Positions 10,594 to 23,716 of a stretch of 64,000 bases of DNA are shown here, piece after piece. Position 1 is the first letter of the stretch. Each line of letters starts with the position of its first letter. Source of the DNA: Paraspadella gotoi (lineage: Eukaryota > Chaetognatha); assembly GCA_051294375.1 (NCBI GenBank), contig CM119264.1:2373631-2437630 (forward strand). The letters run 5' to 3'. The translations under genes and the position numbers were made by a program. Below the pieces are notes generated by a model. The model was not told the origin of the DNA and did no database searches. It worked only from the letters and a program-made list of their open reading frames with translations.

Positions 10594-12726
10594 ATGGACG
10601 CACTATTTGGGCGACGACCCATCAGCTTGAAATCCCTTTCGGATATCTCGCATTTGTGAGTCAAATTGTATTAGGGCGAGAGAAGCCTTGTTCTATACAT
10701 TTGTTTTAACTTTGAAATAATTCTGATATTTTTTGTTCGACGTCCAGGGAGAAAAGGGTGCAAGTGCATCTGAAGAAGGTCTACGCGACGCTGGCCATAT
10801 CCATGATCACGGCCTGCGCCGGCGCTTACGTGCATCTGTTTACCTCGCTGTTGAGGTGAGGAATAAGCCATAAGGTGATGAGTGACCGAGTAGGTTGCCC
10901 ATGCCATTTTATCCTCCCCCCCCCCCACTTTTTCGTTACAGGCATGGGTTTTTATCGGTTTGTCGGCTGGGTCTCCTGGCGGTCTGGGTCACCCGCATTC
11001 CCCGGCCAATGTCCTCAAGAGAATGGGGCTTCTCCTTGGTTCTCCTTCGTCACCGGTGATTAAGGAAGGGTATTCATACCGAATATGTATAAAATGATAA
11101 AAAGACTACAGAAAATCTAATTGGGAAGAGATAGTGTTAGGCAAAAAGAGGTGCGGGATAATTAAAGAAGTAACCTTTACTTCTTAATTATCCCTCAATT
11201 AAGAAGTAACCCTTTACTTCTTTAATTATCCTCAAAGAATAAAAGGCAGAATAGAATGGGTATAATTTTTTAATAGACCAACAAACATGGTATTATTGAC
11301 AGAGACGAGGTGCAGAGCAGCAATGAAAACCAGGAACAATGGAAACGCTGTTTGAATCAGTAAACGGTTTCTAAAACTGGCCACTCCATCGTCCACGGTC
11401 AATTTTTGGTCATTGTTAATGGCTCGAGGAATAGAAGTGAGAGAGAGAGAGCGACAGAAACAGAGGCACGAAGTTTCTGTTTTAGTTGGTTCGTCGACTA
11501 TTGTTTAAAAAAATGGAAAAAGGACGGAATAGGTTAACAATTTTATACATATATATTTATATATTGAGCAAGCTCAAATAATCAATAAAAGTAAAGTTTA
11601 AAATTATTTTATTTTCATATTCTCTAACATTCACTTAACCATTATTTATTTAAGAGAACTTCTAGTTTTCACCCGTTCCGTCTATTGCTCAATGCTTACA
11701 GCCCTCCCACTTAAGGCTATCAAACATTGTAGCCTGATGATTTTTAGGTTTGATTTTAATTCGGTCTTAGCTAGTGAAGAACTCGTGAGGGACTCGAGGA
11801 TTCTCGGGGGGCGTTTTATATCAAGAGATCGTAAGCGAATGACTTCCACGTTCACCACTTCCTTCAAAGAAAACTTTCGACTTTCTGCCGCCAGGTCTGG
11901 GCCTCGGCCCCCTCATGGAAGTGGTGATCCGCATCAATCCCCAGATCATCGCGACGGCGTTCCTCGGTACCGGCGTCATTTTCGTCTGCTTCTCCTTGGC
12001 GGCTCTCTTCACCAAGAAGCGCCATTTCCTCTATCTCGGAGGGATCCTGATGTCCGGCCTTTCGCTCACCCTCTTCATCTCTTTGGCCAACATCTTCTTG
12101 CGCTCCAAGATGCTCTTCTCGGTAATGGAGGGTTTATAAATAATGAGAGTTACGCCATGACCGATTCGAGATCGAGAGATTCAAAAACTTATCGCGGACT
12201 AACTATAATAAATAAACATTTTCAAGAAACCAGGTTCTCTTGAAATAAATTTATCGAAAACTATTTGACTCCGATAAAAGCTGCAGCCGATGCTAATAAC
12301 ATAACTTTGCTTCTCCCTTACTTGATAGTTTACCCCTATTATGACCGTTGGAAACCATTTAATTTGATGAACAATTCTCTTGTTTAGACATATCGAAAGA
12401 GGAAATACAAAACCACCCGACGATGTTGACGACTCCCCTTTCATTCACCGACTCTCTCAGGTGGAACTTTACCTCGGTTTGACGGTCATGTGCGGCATGG
12501 TCCTGTACGACACCCAACTGATCGTCGAGAAGAGCCGCAGTGGGGACGACGACTTCATCTGGCACTGCGTCGATCTCTTCCTGGATTTCATCAACATCTT
12601 CAGGAGGCTCATGATCATTCTCGCCGACAAAGTAATTTTATACTAATTTTATTTCGATCGTACTTTTGATTTATTAAATTTTTTTAAATATTTTTTTAGG
12701 AGGAAAACAAAAAAAGACGCAACTGA
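10594..12726 (+). CDS. TMBIM6: Bax inhibitor-1 (TMBIM6), exon 3 two bases short
   Basis: TMBIM6 is a multipass ER membrane protein that leaks Ca2+ and limits ER-stress cell death. Exons are 10594-10655, 10748-10855, 10942-11055, 11895-12121, 12461-12631 and 12700-12726, all GT-AG. Landmarks are [20 protein letters not shown], the segment [53 protein letters not shown] and a basic tail EENKKRRN before the stop, all matching the family. The start MDALFGRR fits the usual N-terminus. In exon 3 the similarity jumps frame twice: after about 10993 (GTCACCCGCATT) and again near 11041 (CTTGGTTCTCC). One extra base at each run would restore the family frame and make the exon phases agree, giving 236 codons, close to the usual length of about 237. 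Sequencing or assembly error is the simplest reading; a recent pseudogene is the alternative. Confidence 0.9.
11150..11236. repeat. Clustered short inverted repeats in TMBIM6 intron 3
   Basis: The unit GGATAATTAAAGAAGTAA and its complement alternate several times (TTACTTCTTAATTATCC, AATTAAGAAGTAA, TTACTTCTTTAATTATCC), giving a set of overlapping hairpins. Confidence 0.8.
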
Positions 12727-13447
12727 TTCTGAAGCGCGTCTTGCAATTTTGAAGAAGTTATGCAAAACCCAGTCAAATATTTAGCTTTGGTTGGTATTCG
12801 TGAAAAATGCCAATATTCTTTTAACTTGGGTTCGTGGTTGTGAATTCGTTTTACTGCCACAATTTACTAATTGGACTTTTTTTTCATGTCTTTGTGTATT
12901 TATGCGGACTTCGGTAAAAGATTTTCATCCTAATTTTAACTGATTGTTACCACCGAATTGTAACTAACTGGATTTGGATTTCAATAGAAATACACAATTT
13001 TCTCGGCATTTTCTTTTTTTAATAGAAAACTGCAGAAACAAAACATTCACGATTAAAAATAAATGCCAATTAAATAGAAGCCCGCGAATTGCGTCAATCA
13101 AGAGTATGGTTGCGTAAAAACTAGTCTAACACTAAGTACTACACAAGTCTTTTAAATTAACATCCAGGCTCGAAAAAAAATAATAAAAACAAAAACCAAG
13201 ACAAGTGGCGAATAAAGAAACCAGAGCGTGGGGTAAACGACTAGATGCACGAAGATGAGATTTACTTTAATCTTGGGCGGCGCGAAACGCGGCTGAAGAA
13301 AATGCAAGCCGTTTCTGGCAATCCGCGCCGCAAAATTCGTCGCTAGAGTAGATTTTTGGAAGGTAATGGAATATTACATATCGCTTCCTCACTACCTTAA
13401 GTCCTCAGATCAATAGAGGTTTTTTTTGGGGGAGTAAGATTTTTTCC
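12727..13447. other. Convergent 3' flanks of TMBIM6 and the CLC gene
   Basis: No coding sequence is seen. TMBIM6 (plus) and the CLC gene (minus) end toward each other here. An AATAAA at about 13209 is a candidate poly(A) signal for TMBIM6. Confidence 0.6.
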
Positions 13448-16400
13448 TCAAAAAACGTAGTCTTGAGCGAAGGGTTCTCGCTTGGCCATCTTCTCGATGT
13501 GACGCAAGACGTCTTTTTTAGTGATGACGCCCAAGAGTCGACCGTTGTGAGTCACCAGCACCTGAAAAAAAAAAAAAACAAACACGAACGATGTATAATC
13601 TAGGCTGCACATCTTTAGCTCATGAAAAATCGACTAATAAACTTATAAAGACGTCACCTGTCTTAAACCGAGCTTCCGGAACATGTCTATCACAGTTTCC
13701 ATGGGAGTTTGATCTGTGACCGTAGATGGAGCGAGATCCAGAGATTTCCGCAGCCTTATAATAGAGATAATAGAGATAATATTTTTAAATGCGTTTAAAA
13801 CGTCCGATTTAAAGTTTCATCTTTCACACTCGCCCCTTACCTGAGTGGCGGGGCGGCGCCGACCATCGAAACCGCGGGGACGATGTTGGTAAAGTAAGCG
13901 ATCGACGCCAGCGTCACTTCCGCGCCAAACCCCATCGTCGATGGAGACTTGACGACGCCCTCGGCCGGAGGCGCGGCGCCGCGGGACGTGAGAGCGTCCC
14001 AGGTGGACGGCGCCGCGGCGTGATTGAGAGCGGCGTCGATGGCGAGAAGGAGATCGCGTCGAAGAACGAAACCGACCAGGTATTGAGATTCGCTGAGAAG
14101 GGGGGGGGGTGTTATATATTGAAGAGTTCGATATGAAGGATTAGAAATAAATCTAAATAACAACCCAAAATATTACCGAGAGACGACAACGGGAAAACCA
14201 TTGAACGAATTTGATTTCAGCAAAGTCTGAATGTCCCCGACAGTCATCGTGTCCTATGAGAAGCGAAAAAGAGGAAAAACTCAACTCTCCAAAATTTTGC
14301 AGAATCAAATGGAAAACAAATATCAACTTACCTGAGTAATAACGCTGAGCGTTTCGTGAGTTCCCGGTTTAGGATGCATCACATCGGCGGCGATTGTCTG
14401 CGAAGAAACATATAATAATAATAATAATAATACTACTTCATAATATTTGTCTTTAAAAAGACAAAATTTAAAAGGGAGAATTAATATTCAACCTGATGAA
14501 CGAACTCCTCTTTGGCGTCGAGGTAAGGATAAGCGTTGAGATAAATGTGAGCGTCGTAAATACCCTTCTTTCCGAAAGCGTCGGCGACCCACTTGGAAGT
14601 CATGCACGCCACCTAATGACCACGTCGAGGGTGGAAAAGAAAAAAAATAGTTGTGAAATAGTTTAAATTTTAGTTTTGTAAATATTCAAAAGAATCTATT
14701 TCTTTTACCATAATAGGTATCACGTAAGACAACCCTCCCGTGAGTTCGAACATGATGACAACGAGAGAGACGGTCATTCTCGTGACGCCGCCGAGAGCCG
14801 CCGCCGCGCCCACGAGGGCGTACATGCCGGGAGTGACGCAATTCTGATCCGTTTTGCATTCGGTGCGAAAGACGGACCTGGGATAAGGGAGACGAGAAAT
14901 TTAAAAAAGTTTACAATGAAGATAAATTAACTTACATTAACCTCTAAAGATGCATGCCAGCTATTTCACGCAAGTCGATAGTTGATTCTGATTCAAAACT
15001 TGAGAGCCCTCACCATTCTGGATAAAAAAAGACGAGTTGTTCCATGGCCACGCCCACCATCCGACCCATAATGGCGCCGACGGCCATGTTGGGGATGAAG
15101 AGCCCGGCGGGGACTTTAATGCCGAACGTGAAGACGGTGAGGACGGACTTGAGAACGAGCGCGAGAGACAACTGCCACATGGCCGCAGTGACGCCCGGAC
15201 CCGCCGCCGCCGGCATCACTTTTCCGTTGGCGTTGGTGAAATTCCTGGCGGGGAGAGTGATTCGAGGGTGGGAGTGTGAAAAAAGAGAGCAAGGAGGAAA
15301 AAAAAAACAGGAAAAATTGGGCGAACCTGTTGTAGTCGCAAAGATCGGAGCTGTCCTCCGGTCCGCATTGCTTGAAGAGGAGAGCGATGAGGGCGGAACC
15401 GGATATCCGGGTGTAGCGAAGATGGAAGCCGAAGAAGGCGGTGATGAGCGTCAGGACGAGAACCTCCATTATTGGATATTTGCCTGAGAGAAAAAATCGG
15501 TGTGACTTAATGTATATACTTTAGTTATACAGATTCTCTTCCAGGGAAAAACAACAACAGCAAGACTAACCTAATTTCGACTTTTTCCTGTAGTTGCACC
15601 AAAATAAGTTGGCTTTAAGGAATATCGCGCCCCAAACTCCGCCGAGAATTCCTTAAAAAAAGGAGATGGATTTAGTGAAAACTGATGTGAATAATGTTAA
15701 GTGTACACATGACTTAATCCGTTAGTGTTCACGCAAAATTTATACCAGAACGAAAGTGAACATTTTTTGCTGTTCCCCCAACCCGCCGACTTCACTATAA
15801 TTGTACAATACAAGTGTATACAATGAAGAGCTTACAAACTCACCGAGAAAGATGAAGGGAACGAGTTCGAAAAAAAACCAGGGCATGTCGTAATCGATGT
15901 AGAAAAGAACGAGATGTTTGTTGCCGAAAGGATTGATGGACCGCAAGACGAAGGCGGCGACCAGAGCGCAGAAGAAAGATCTCCAGAGCGTCTGTTAAAA
16001 AAGGAAGAAATAAAATCCGAGTCTCGCAAAGTGAAAGACCCATTCCCACACCTTGAGCGGGAAGTAATAGGAGACTTCCTCCAGGGAGAAGAGAACGCCG
16101 CCGATGGGGGCGCCGAAAGCGACGGAGACTCCGGCGGCGGACGCGGCGCTCAGTATCTCGCGCTTTTTGGCCTCGTTCCTTCCGTACTTGGGGAACATGT
16201 AGGCCAAGACGTTCCCGATGCAGCAAGCTACGTGCACCAGGGGACCCTCTTTGCCCAGGTTGAGCCCGCCGCTGACGGCGAGCATCATGCAGATCGATTT
16301 GATAACGAGCGTCCATTTGCCCAAGTAACCTAGAAATAACAATATTATACAAGTATTAAATATTATATTAACGACGTTAGAGGATAGACATGTTACGACT

Positions 16401-18122
16401 GTGCGCCGATCTTCTCACCCCTGATAATAAACCCGGAGAGAATGGTCTTGATCTCTGGAATCCCAGATGCGCAGGCGTAGGGGGCGAAGAGGCGTACGAG
16501 GGCGACGGCGAGACCGGCGAAGAAGAGCGACCAGAGGATGTAGAAGAGATACTCGACGAGGTAGGCGCCGGCCCCGCGGTCAAAGTGCCCGATGAAGACC
16601 TCCGGCCAGGTGTACCACTCGTCGCATTTGTCGTCCTCGAATTTAGTGTCGTTGGCCGCCCAACAACATTGCTCCTTGTTGAGCCAGAGGGCCCCGAGGC
16701 AGAATCCCTCTTTGATGTCGATCATCCACGTCGCGCCGATGTCGATCACGCCTGGCGGGATAAAGAGGGAGTCGTTTGAAAAAAGTCAAACGCACGAAGA
16801 TTGGGATCATATATGGCAACAGCCGGGTCGCCTGTGATGCCCATTGGGATGGAGCATCTTGTCGGAGACAAATTCGTGCGGACATCGAGATGAAGAACAA
16901 TTTGCTACGAACAATTAAGGAACTGTTCTTCAATACAAATATAAATAATGATTGCTTTTATTTACCCTATTTGCTATTGTTTACTTTTCAGATGTTTACT
17001 TTTCAGATGTTTACTGTTGGCTTTGGGGGCTTCCAACCCTCAGTGACGACTTCTGTCACTGGCGTGGTTACCCTAGGACGGTCTCGTTTGACTGTGGAAG
17101 GAACGCAACGCTTGGGATGATGCGTTTCCCCTCTGAGCCAATGGGATTGGCTGAAAGATGGTGAACGTGAGGCGGTGTGAATATACCGCCACACATACTT
17201 TTTTTTCACTGACCAGCGAAGCAGCCGGCGAAGAGGCCGACCAAAGTGACGCAGACCCAAGCGGAGAGAGAGTCGGCCCAGGCGGCAAGAAAGGAAAGGA
17301 CGCCATCGCGCCGCCGCCCGCGGAGGCTGCGATGTCGAATGCGGTCGCGCTGCACGTCGCGCTGCCAGTCGATCGTGTGAAAGTCGTCGTAGGAAGAGTC
17401 CGTGGGTGGATTCCATTCCAAATCCCCTGCGAGAAAATTTATGGAAAATGGCTACAAGCGCTAACCACTAATCTTTATTCTTTCACATTTTAGAAATCTG
17501 AATAAGATAATAATTAGAATTAATTAAGACTTAAAAAACCTGAGATTCGAACTTCCGTCGGATTTTCTAAAATTTGAGGTCCGGAAACGTCTGAATAAAA
17601 AGAAAATTAAGAATTTAATTTGGATTAAGAATTATGACATGACGTAAATTTGAATTATTGGCAACTTGAAATGAAAATACCGTCGCAGGTGTTTTGCGTT
17701 CCGTCGTCTTGGAGAGGACTTCCTTCGTTATCCTTCTGAGTCGTCATCTATACAATTCATTTGAAATAACAGGTTTGAATAGTGCTGGATTAGTTATTTC
17801 TAAAATATTTTATAAAGGGGAAATAGCTAACTCGAATATTTAAGTCAACCATTTATTTACCTGCATTACTTAGTCAGGACAGAATTTCCAAACTGACTGA
17901 ATTCATTGCATTTTTAACTAATTAGCTCGTGCCTGGAAAATGGAAGAATTTGTTATCGACTAATTACGGCGGGGTGCCGATCATTAATCATTCCAGTTTA
18001 TAACGAATTCAATAAATAAGTAATTATACTTGGTTTCTGGGATTGTCGATCTCTACGTCGGAGAGCGTGGCTTCGTAAGACGAAGGGGCGGGCACCGTCC
18101 TGATGAGACCCGACGACTCCAT
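13448..18122 (-). CDS. CLC chloride/proton exchanger, CLC-3/4/5 type
   Basis: Endosomal 2Cl-/H+ antiporter. Seventeen exons, phase-consistent, give 848 residues: 18030-18122, 17681-17747, 17540-17590, 17214-17426, 16419-16751, 16052-16329, 15844-15991, 15571-15651, 15327-15483, 15014-15244, 14709-14877, 14493-14612, 14332-14397, 14177-14253, 13841-14092, 13658-13754, 13448-13561. The start at 18122 has an in-frame stop upstream. Landmarks are YDDFHTIDW near residue 75, [17 protein letters not shown] near 240, GKEGPLVH with the gating Glu near 280, [10 protein letters not shown] with the proton Glu near 337, [18 protein letters not shown], and two C-terminal CBS domains ([37 protein letters not shown]). 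The usual GSGIPE reads ASGIPE. The CBS linker carries an Ala/Pro-rich insert. Both transport glutamates make exchange, not channel, activity likely. Confidence 0.95.
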
Positions 18123-18960
18123 GACGACAGACGAGGGGCGACGTCGGCGTCCGAATCAAGCGAGATTCCGATCGGGTTCACTTTTGGGTGAAGCGCGTCG
18201 AGTGAAGAGTTGGAAACCGCGACGTTCATCGTCGGCGAATCCAGCCTCGACCCTCGATCCTCATCCTTCGTCGCAGTTTTTAATCTCAATGCGGTTTGAT
18301 TTAATCTCGTAGAAAGTAAACTATCGGAACAACGAAGAATGGAAAGAATATAGAATCCTTATTAGAGCAAAAAGCATTTTTCTTTAGTAACAAAGTATAA
18401 GAGAGCTCCGGGTATTTCGCGTCGCTTCTGGGTTAAGATATGCCTTAAATATATACGGCAAATATAATGTGGGCATTGAAACAATATGTACAGTGCATCG
18501 TGTACAAAAACAAAAGCCTTTGCTGTATTCATCGGGAGTCAGCTTGGAATTCGTCATTCCAAAATCAATTAAAAGGAAAAGAAGATTTAAAAGAAATTTG
18601 AAATGAAATGATTTTTTTTCACTTCTCAGTCTAAGACCCGACTACTCGACTTTATCATTCGAGTCAACGTCGTAAAACTAAAAAAAAAATGAGGGGGGGA
18701 AGCTAATTCATGCAAACGCAAAGGACTAGAGAAACACAAGAATAAGGACGAGGCCTGATTCCGAATGACGCTGAACTGTGCTTTAATTGTTCAAATTGAA
18801 AAAAAGGCGTCCTGATTTGGGGAAAAAAGTCAAGTTTTGAGATTCGCTTCTCTCAACCCCTTTGCTTTGGGAAGGAAGGATGGGGACGATTCAGAAGAGG
18901 GACGGATTTGGTTGCCGTGAGGATGCTAAGTCTAGTGTCTGTCTGTCTCTCTCACTCTCA

Positions 18961-18990
<30 letters not shown>
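18123..18990. other. Leader of CLC gene and 3' flank of RSBN1-like gene
   Basis: No further exon was recognised. A (TC)n-rich tract at about 18951-18990 abuts the RSBN1-like stop codon; on the coding strand it reads as GA repeats at the start of the 3'UTR. Confidence 0.5.
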
Positions 18991-18992
<2 letters not shown>

Positions 18993-20628
18993 ACTCGCTA
19001 TCCATATCCTCGGGAGGGTCGTTGTTCCGCTCGTCCAGTCTGACCGGAACTTCAATCGACGACAACGTGGTCGACGCCTCTGGTCTCCCCGGCGTGATCT
19101 CGTTAAATGGGGAAGAGAAGGCTTCCGCCGGCGGCCGCTCGATCTCGTCGCCGCTGCTCAATTCGCCGCCGCCGACGACGCCGCCGCTCGAATCCTCTTC
19201 GCTGGTGAAGACTGATCCCGAGAGAAGCGGCGGCCGAACGCGTTCTGGATGAAATGGACTCGACAGGTCCGAAGTCGACGGTCGATCTCTCTCGATCCGC
19301 GGCGGACGAGCGGCCCCGATTGATTTCTGGATGTCGAAACTGTAATTCTCGTCCTCGCTGGTCTCCGCATCGGGGAGAGGCGGCGCAGCCAGCGGCGCAG
19401 CCAACGGCACGTCGCCCGGCGGAGAGGCGACAGGTTGGAAGGACGAAGAGGAGGATGAGGATAAAACGACGACCGAGGGACAAGACACCAACGAGTTGGA
19501 ACATCGGACGAGAGACGAAGACGTGCAAAGGTTCGACGAATCCGAAGAAAATCGATAAGGAAGAGTCGTCGACGACGAATCGTTAAGACGCAGATCTTCA
19601 GGGGCCAACGATCCCGTCGTCGTCAGCAGCGATCGAGAAGAGGAAGCCAATGGAGACGAAAAAGTCGTGGAAAAGGTCGTCCCCGCCTCCAGATCGAAAG
19701 GCTCGAGAAGTTCGTCGCGGAGCCCCGAAGGAGGAGTGGCAGCCGGTCGAGGATCGCGCGGCGTCGGGGGCTTAGACTCGGGCGAAAAGAGATCGTGGGT
19801 CGGGGAGAGAAGCGGAGGCGGAATGGGGTTGGTGTTGATGACGGATGTGACGGAGGACACGACCAACGACGGCGTCAGCGGCGACGACGTCGAAGGAACC
19901 TCGCCTCCGTCGGACGATGACGGCGTCACGTTCGAGATGACGGGCGCCGTCGACCCCGAACGATCGGCGTCGCGATTCAAATCGTTAACCGGCGCCAAAT
20001 CGTCGCGAATCGTGACGGATTGGATGTAACAGTTGGAATTGGCCGAATCGGGAGTCGCGTTCGAAGATGGCGGCGTCTGAGATGGAGGCGTTTGGGCGGA
20101 GAGGACGCCGGAGCTGGACGATGAGAGCAGAATGGTTGGCGGAGTGCTAGATTGTGGGGACGTTACAGGCTGCGTCGAGAGTCCCGACAGTGATTGGCTT
20201 AACTGAGGAAGTCAAAAGTTCACGATCAATTTAAAAATCATCATTTCCAAAAAAAAAAAAATCAGCATTTACTTCATCGCTCTTCGGCTCGAGGTTTTCA
20301 TCCTCTCTCCGCTGACCGTTCTTCTCGCAAGGAATCAGTACCGACACAGTGGCTGCAGAATCCGTAGCCGCATTCGCCGCCTCCGAAGCCGCGGCTGCAG
20401 CCGCCTCGGAGGAAGCCTTTTCGGCGGCTTTCTTGAGCGCTTTCTCGGCGGCCCGCTGTCGGACGAGCTCCGGGTAGTATTCCTTAAGGCGAACGTGCCA
20501 CGCCAATGAGGAGCAGCCCGCCGTCGTCTTGAACTGATGGACGACGTTGCGAGGAATGAAATAGATGTCGTCGTGGCGCAGGAAAATGTGAGCGTATCTG
20601 CCAAAGTGAAACGACCATGTTAATGAGG

Positions 20629-20677
<49 letters not shown>

Positions 20678-23600
20678 TGACGCCGTCCCGCTTAAGCTGG
20701 TTCAACTTGGCGTCGTCGAGCCAGTTGACGCACTGAGCTACCGGCGGTTCGTGAAGGTCGATCTGTAAGCTGGTCACCAACTCAGTGAAGTTATTGGGGT
20801 CGAAGCAAATGACGTCCTTGCAGACGGAAGGCTCGAAGCGTCGAGTCGGGTCGATCACCTGGCGAAAACAGCGATCAGGTATCTTATTAATATTTTTAAA
20901 AATTCTAATATCTCGTTCGAGCCCAGATCGTTTCCTCCCACCTTGAGCACGCCGACGGCGGCCGTAGTGTGCCGATCGAACCCGGCGCCAACATGGTCGG
21001 CGTGGGCGTTAGTTCGATCCTCGAAGAGAGTCTCGCGCTGAGCGGAAGTTCGAGGGAGATACTGGAGATTGCGAAGTTCGTTGATGCCGCGTTTGCGGGA
21101 CTTGGCGGGCGATCGTGGGTGTTCCGACGAGGGGACCACCTGATCGAGGATTCACAAATAATGAAACAATGAAACGGGCAAATAGGGGAAGGAGCGGGCA
21201 CTCGATAACCGTCTCTGCATCTTTCACCTGTTCCCCGGGTCGTGCCCAAAGAATCGGTCCGTCGTCGCTGCGATACCGCTCCTTGTGCATCCCGACGTCG
21301 TGATAAATGCTGCGGCGCCCCCAGGGCATCACCGCCTTGAGGAACGGTGACGTCTCGATGATGTCCAGGTATTCGGGAAAGTAGTCGCCCACCTCCTCGT
21401 GCGCCGTACCAACCAGCGACACCTGCATCAGCGGGCCCGCGCGGAAGGTGCCGTAGGACCAGGAGTTTTGACACTGGGTGGGGAGAAGTAGGTTAGTGGG
21501 TTGCTGATGGACTGACGATTTAAGTTTGCATTGAAACGTAAGTTCAATGAGTCCCGAATCACCTGCTCCAGGAAATCGGCGATGGTGGTTGACTTGACGT
21601 CCACCTTAGAGAGGAGGCTGCCCTGCTTGATGTTGAGCGTGGGTCGCGTCTCGGCGAAAAACTCGATGGGGTCGTCGATGTGTCGCGCGGCGTCGTGGAC
21701 GATGGACATGACGAACGAGGCGGCGCCCTCGCGGCGGTGCTCGCCGTAGGCCTGACGAAGAATGAAATTCAGGGTTTAACGACGAAAATTTACTTAGCTT
21801 TTTTAGTTTTACAATTGTTTACTCCTTAAATTAATGTTATTATTTTTTAGTATTAAACAGAAATGCGTCTTTGCAAAGACGCAAAAAAAAAAATCGGAAG
21901 ATGAAAGAATTTACTACTTGAAAATTACAGCTGCCTTACTATAAACTAAACTCACCAGATCAAACCACTCGTCAACCAATTCCTTCATCTCCTCTTTGGA
22001 AACCCCCGCTTTCTTTATCTCGTCCCAATAAGCGTGCAAGACCTTCCCGCCGCCCTGAGGACATTTTTCTTCGTAGAAAAACTTGGCGAACTTGAGCTGG
22101 CGCCACTTGGAGGTTTTGGCGAGGGGCTTCATGGTGGAAGAGTTGCCCAACGAGGAGCCCACGTGATGCAGCGTCGGCAGGGAGTCCAGCTTAATTTTTT
22201 TGGGCGGAGATTCCGTCGGGAGCCACGAGGACGAAAGGTCCGTTTGCACTCCTTTTGAGCTCCGGTGACGGTGACTTCCGGCGCTAGAGTGATGACTGCT
22301 CTTGTGCCGATGATGATGACGATCCTTGTCCAAGCTGGAGTGTTTCGACGATTTGTGCGAGGAATGATGTCGGTGCGACGACGACGAGGACGACGACGTG
22401 CGATGATGAGTTTTGTCAGTCTTATGCTCGGACTTGTGCTCCTTGTGTTCCGACTTGTGTTCCGACTTGTGCTCCTTGTATTCGGTCTTCTTCTTGAAGC
22501 TTTTGTGGGTCGAAGGATGAAGCTTTCCATGTGACATTTCCGACGATGACGACGACGCCTGCTTGGATGAGCTCGTGACATTTCCTTTTGCTGCCATCTT
22601 CTCCTTGATTCTCCGCATGGATTCCTCCATAGAAAGCAAAGGTTTCTTCGCCTCTTTAGCCGTTTCGGACTGAACTGGTGGAGTCTGCTCTTTCTCCATT
22701 TTTACTTGGGATTCCTCGGAGACGTCAGAGATTCCGGCGACAACCTCTGTTGTGGACGGCGCTTCCTGAGTGGTCCCCGTTTCAGCGCGGACTTTCTCGA
22801 CGTATTTGTCTTTTAAAGGAAGATCCTTTTTCTCTATTCGACCCGTCTCTTTGCTCCTGGACTTGTGCTTTTCGTCAAGTTTGGAAGAAGACGGCGAAGT
22901 CGCCGAGTGAATAGTCTTCAATGCATTTTCTCCAGAATTTAAGATTTTGTCGCCAGATTTAGTTTTAGTGACGGAGCTTTCTCGATGACTCTTCTCGCTC
23001 TTGTCTTTTTTCTTTTCCTTTCTGGTGACTTCGCCGTTAGTCGGCTTGAGTTCGGACGGCCGCTTATCACCAGTCGAGTGAGACTTGTGTCCGTGATTGT
23101 CTTTGCGGTCGCCATTGTCTTTTGGCCGCTTAGCCTTTTTCTCAACAGAGAGGGCGTCCCTCTCCATGTCCAATGACTTTGGTTTGTCAGGTTTGTCTAC
23201 CTTCATCCCTGCCGCGGTGGCAGTGTCGGCGGGTTTCGAAGTTTTGGGCTTGGATTCAACCTTGATCTTTTTAGGGGCGGGGCCGACGCCGTCGGACTGG
23301 GTGATGCCACTCTCTCCGCCATTGAGTCTCCGCTTTTCATCGTGATGCTTAGAATGATGAGAGTCTTTGGAGCTCTTGTGAGATTTGAGGTGGTGAGGAC
23401 GCCCTCCGTGGTCTCTCTTAGTTCCTGAGGATGACGACGACGACGACGACGACGAAATTTCTTTTTTTACCAAAGTTTTGGGGTTGGCGTTGGATTTGGC
23501 GTCGGCGTCGGAGTCGGCGGCGACCGTCTTGTTCTCGCAGGTTTTTTCGTTGGCGTTGTTGTCAGCTTCCGGTTTGGAAGGCGGGCAGGATTCGCTCGCG

Positions 23601-23716
23601 GTTTCCACGAGGACGGGCGACGCTAAATTCGGCGATGGAGGAACCTCGTCGGCAACGGCATCGTTGGGGGCCATGGCCGCGGAGCCGTCGTTGAGTCCCG
23701 TCGTTGGCTCCACCAT
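18991..23716 (-). CDS. RSBN1/KDM9-like protein
   Basis: RSBN1 family members (KDM9 in flies) are nuclear proteins linked to histone H4K20me2 removal. Seven exons give 1370 residues: 21956-23716, 21563-21751, 21228-21473, 20942-21139, 20677-20858, 20273-20597, 18991-20202. Residues 1-520 are low-complexity and rich in Ser, Lys, Glu and His. The conserved core follows: [122 protein letters not shown] and [11 protein letters not shown], which match RSBN1/RSBN1L block by block. An Ala/Glu-rich helix-like segment comes next. The last exon adds about 400 Ser/Pro/Thr-rich residues, longer than the human tail (RSBN1 about 800 residues in all). The core assignment is strong; catalytic activity is known only for relatives. 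Confidence 0.93.
20632..20676. repeat. (CT)n microsatellite filling an RSBN1-like intron
   Basis: The 79-base intron 20598-20676 is more than half (CT)n. On the coding strand the 5' splice site reads GTGAGAGAGAGA, so the repeat starts inside the donor. Confidence 0.9.

Noticed and set aside
19254-20029. Several plus-strand frames over 100 codons
   Set aside because: Shadows of the Ser/Pro-rich last exon of the RSBN1-like gene, caused by GC-rich low-complexity coding sequence.
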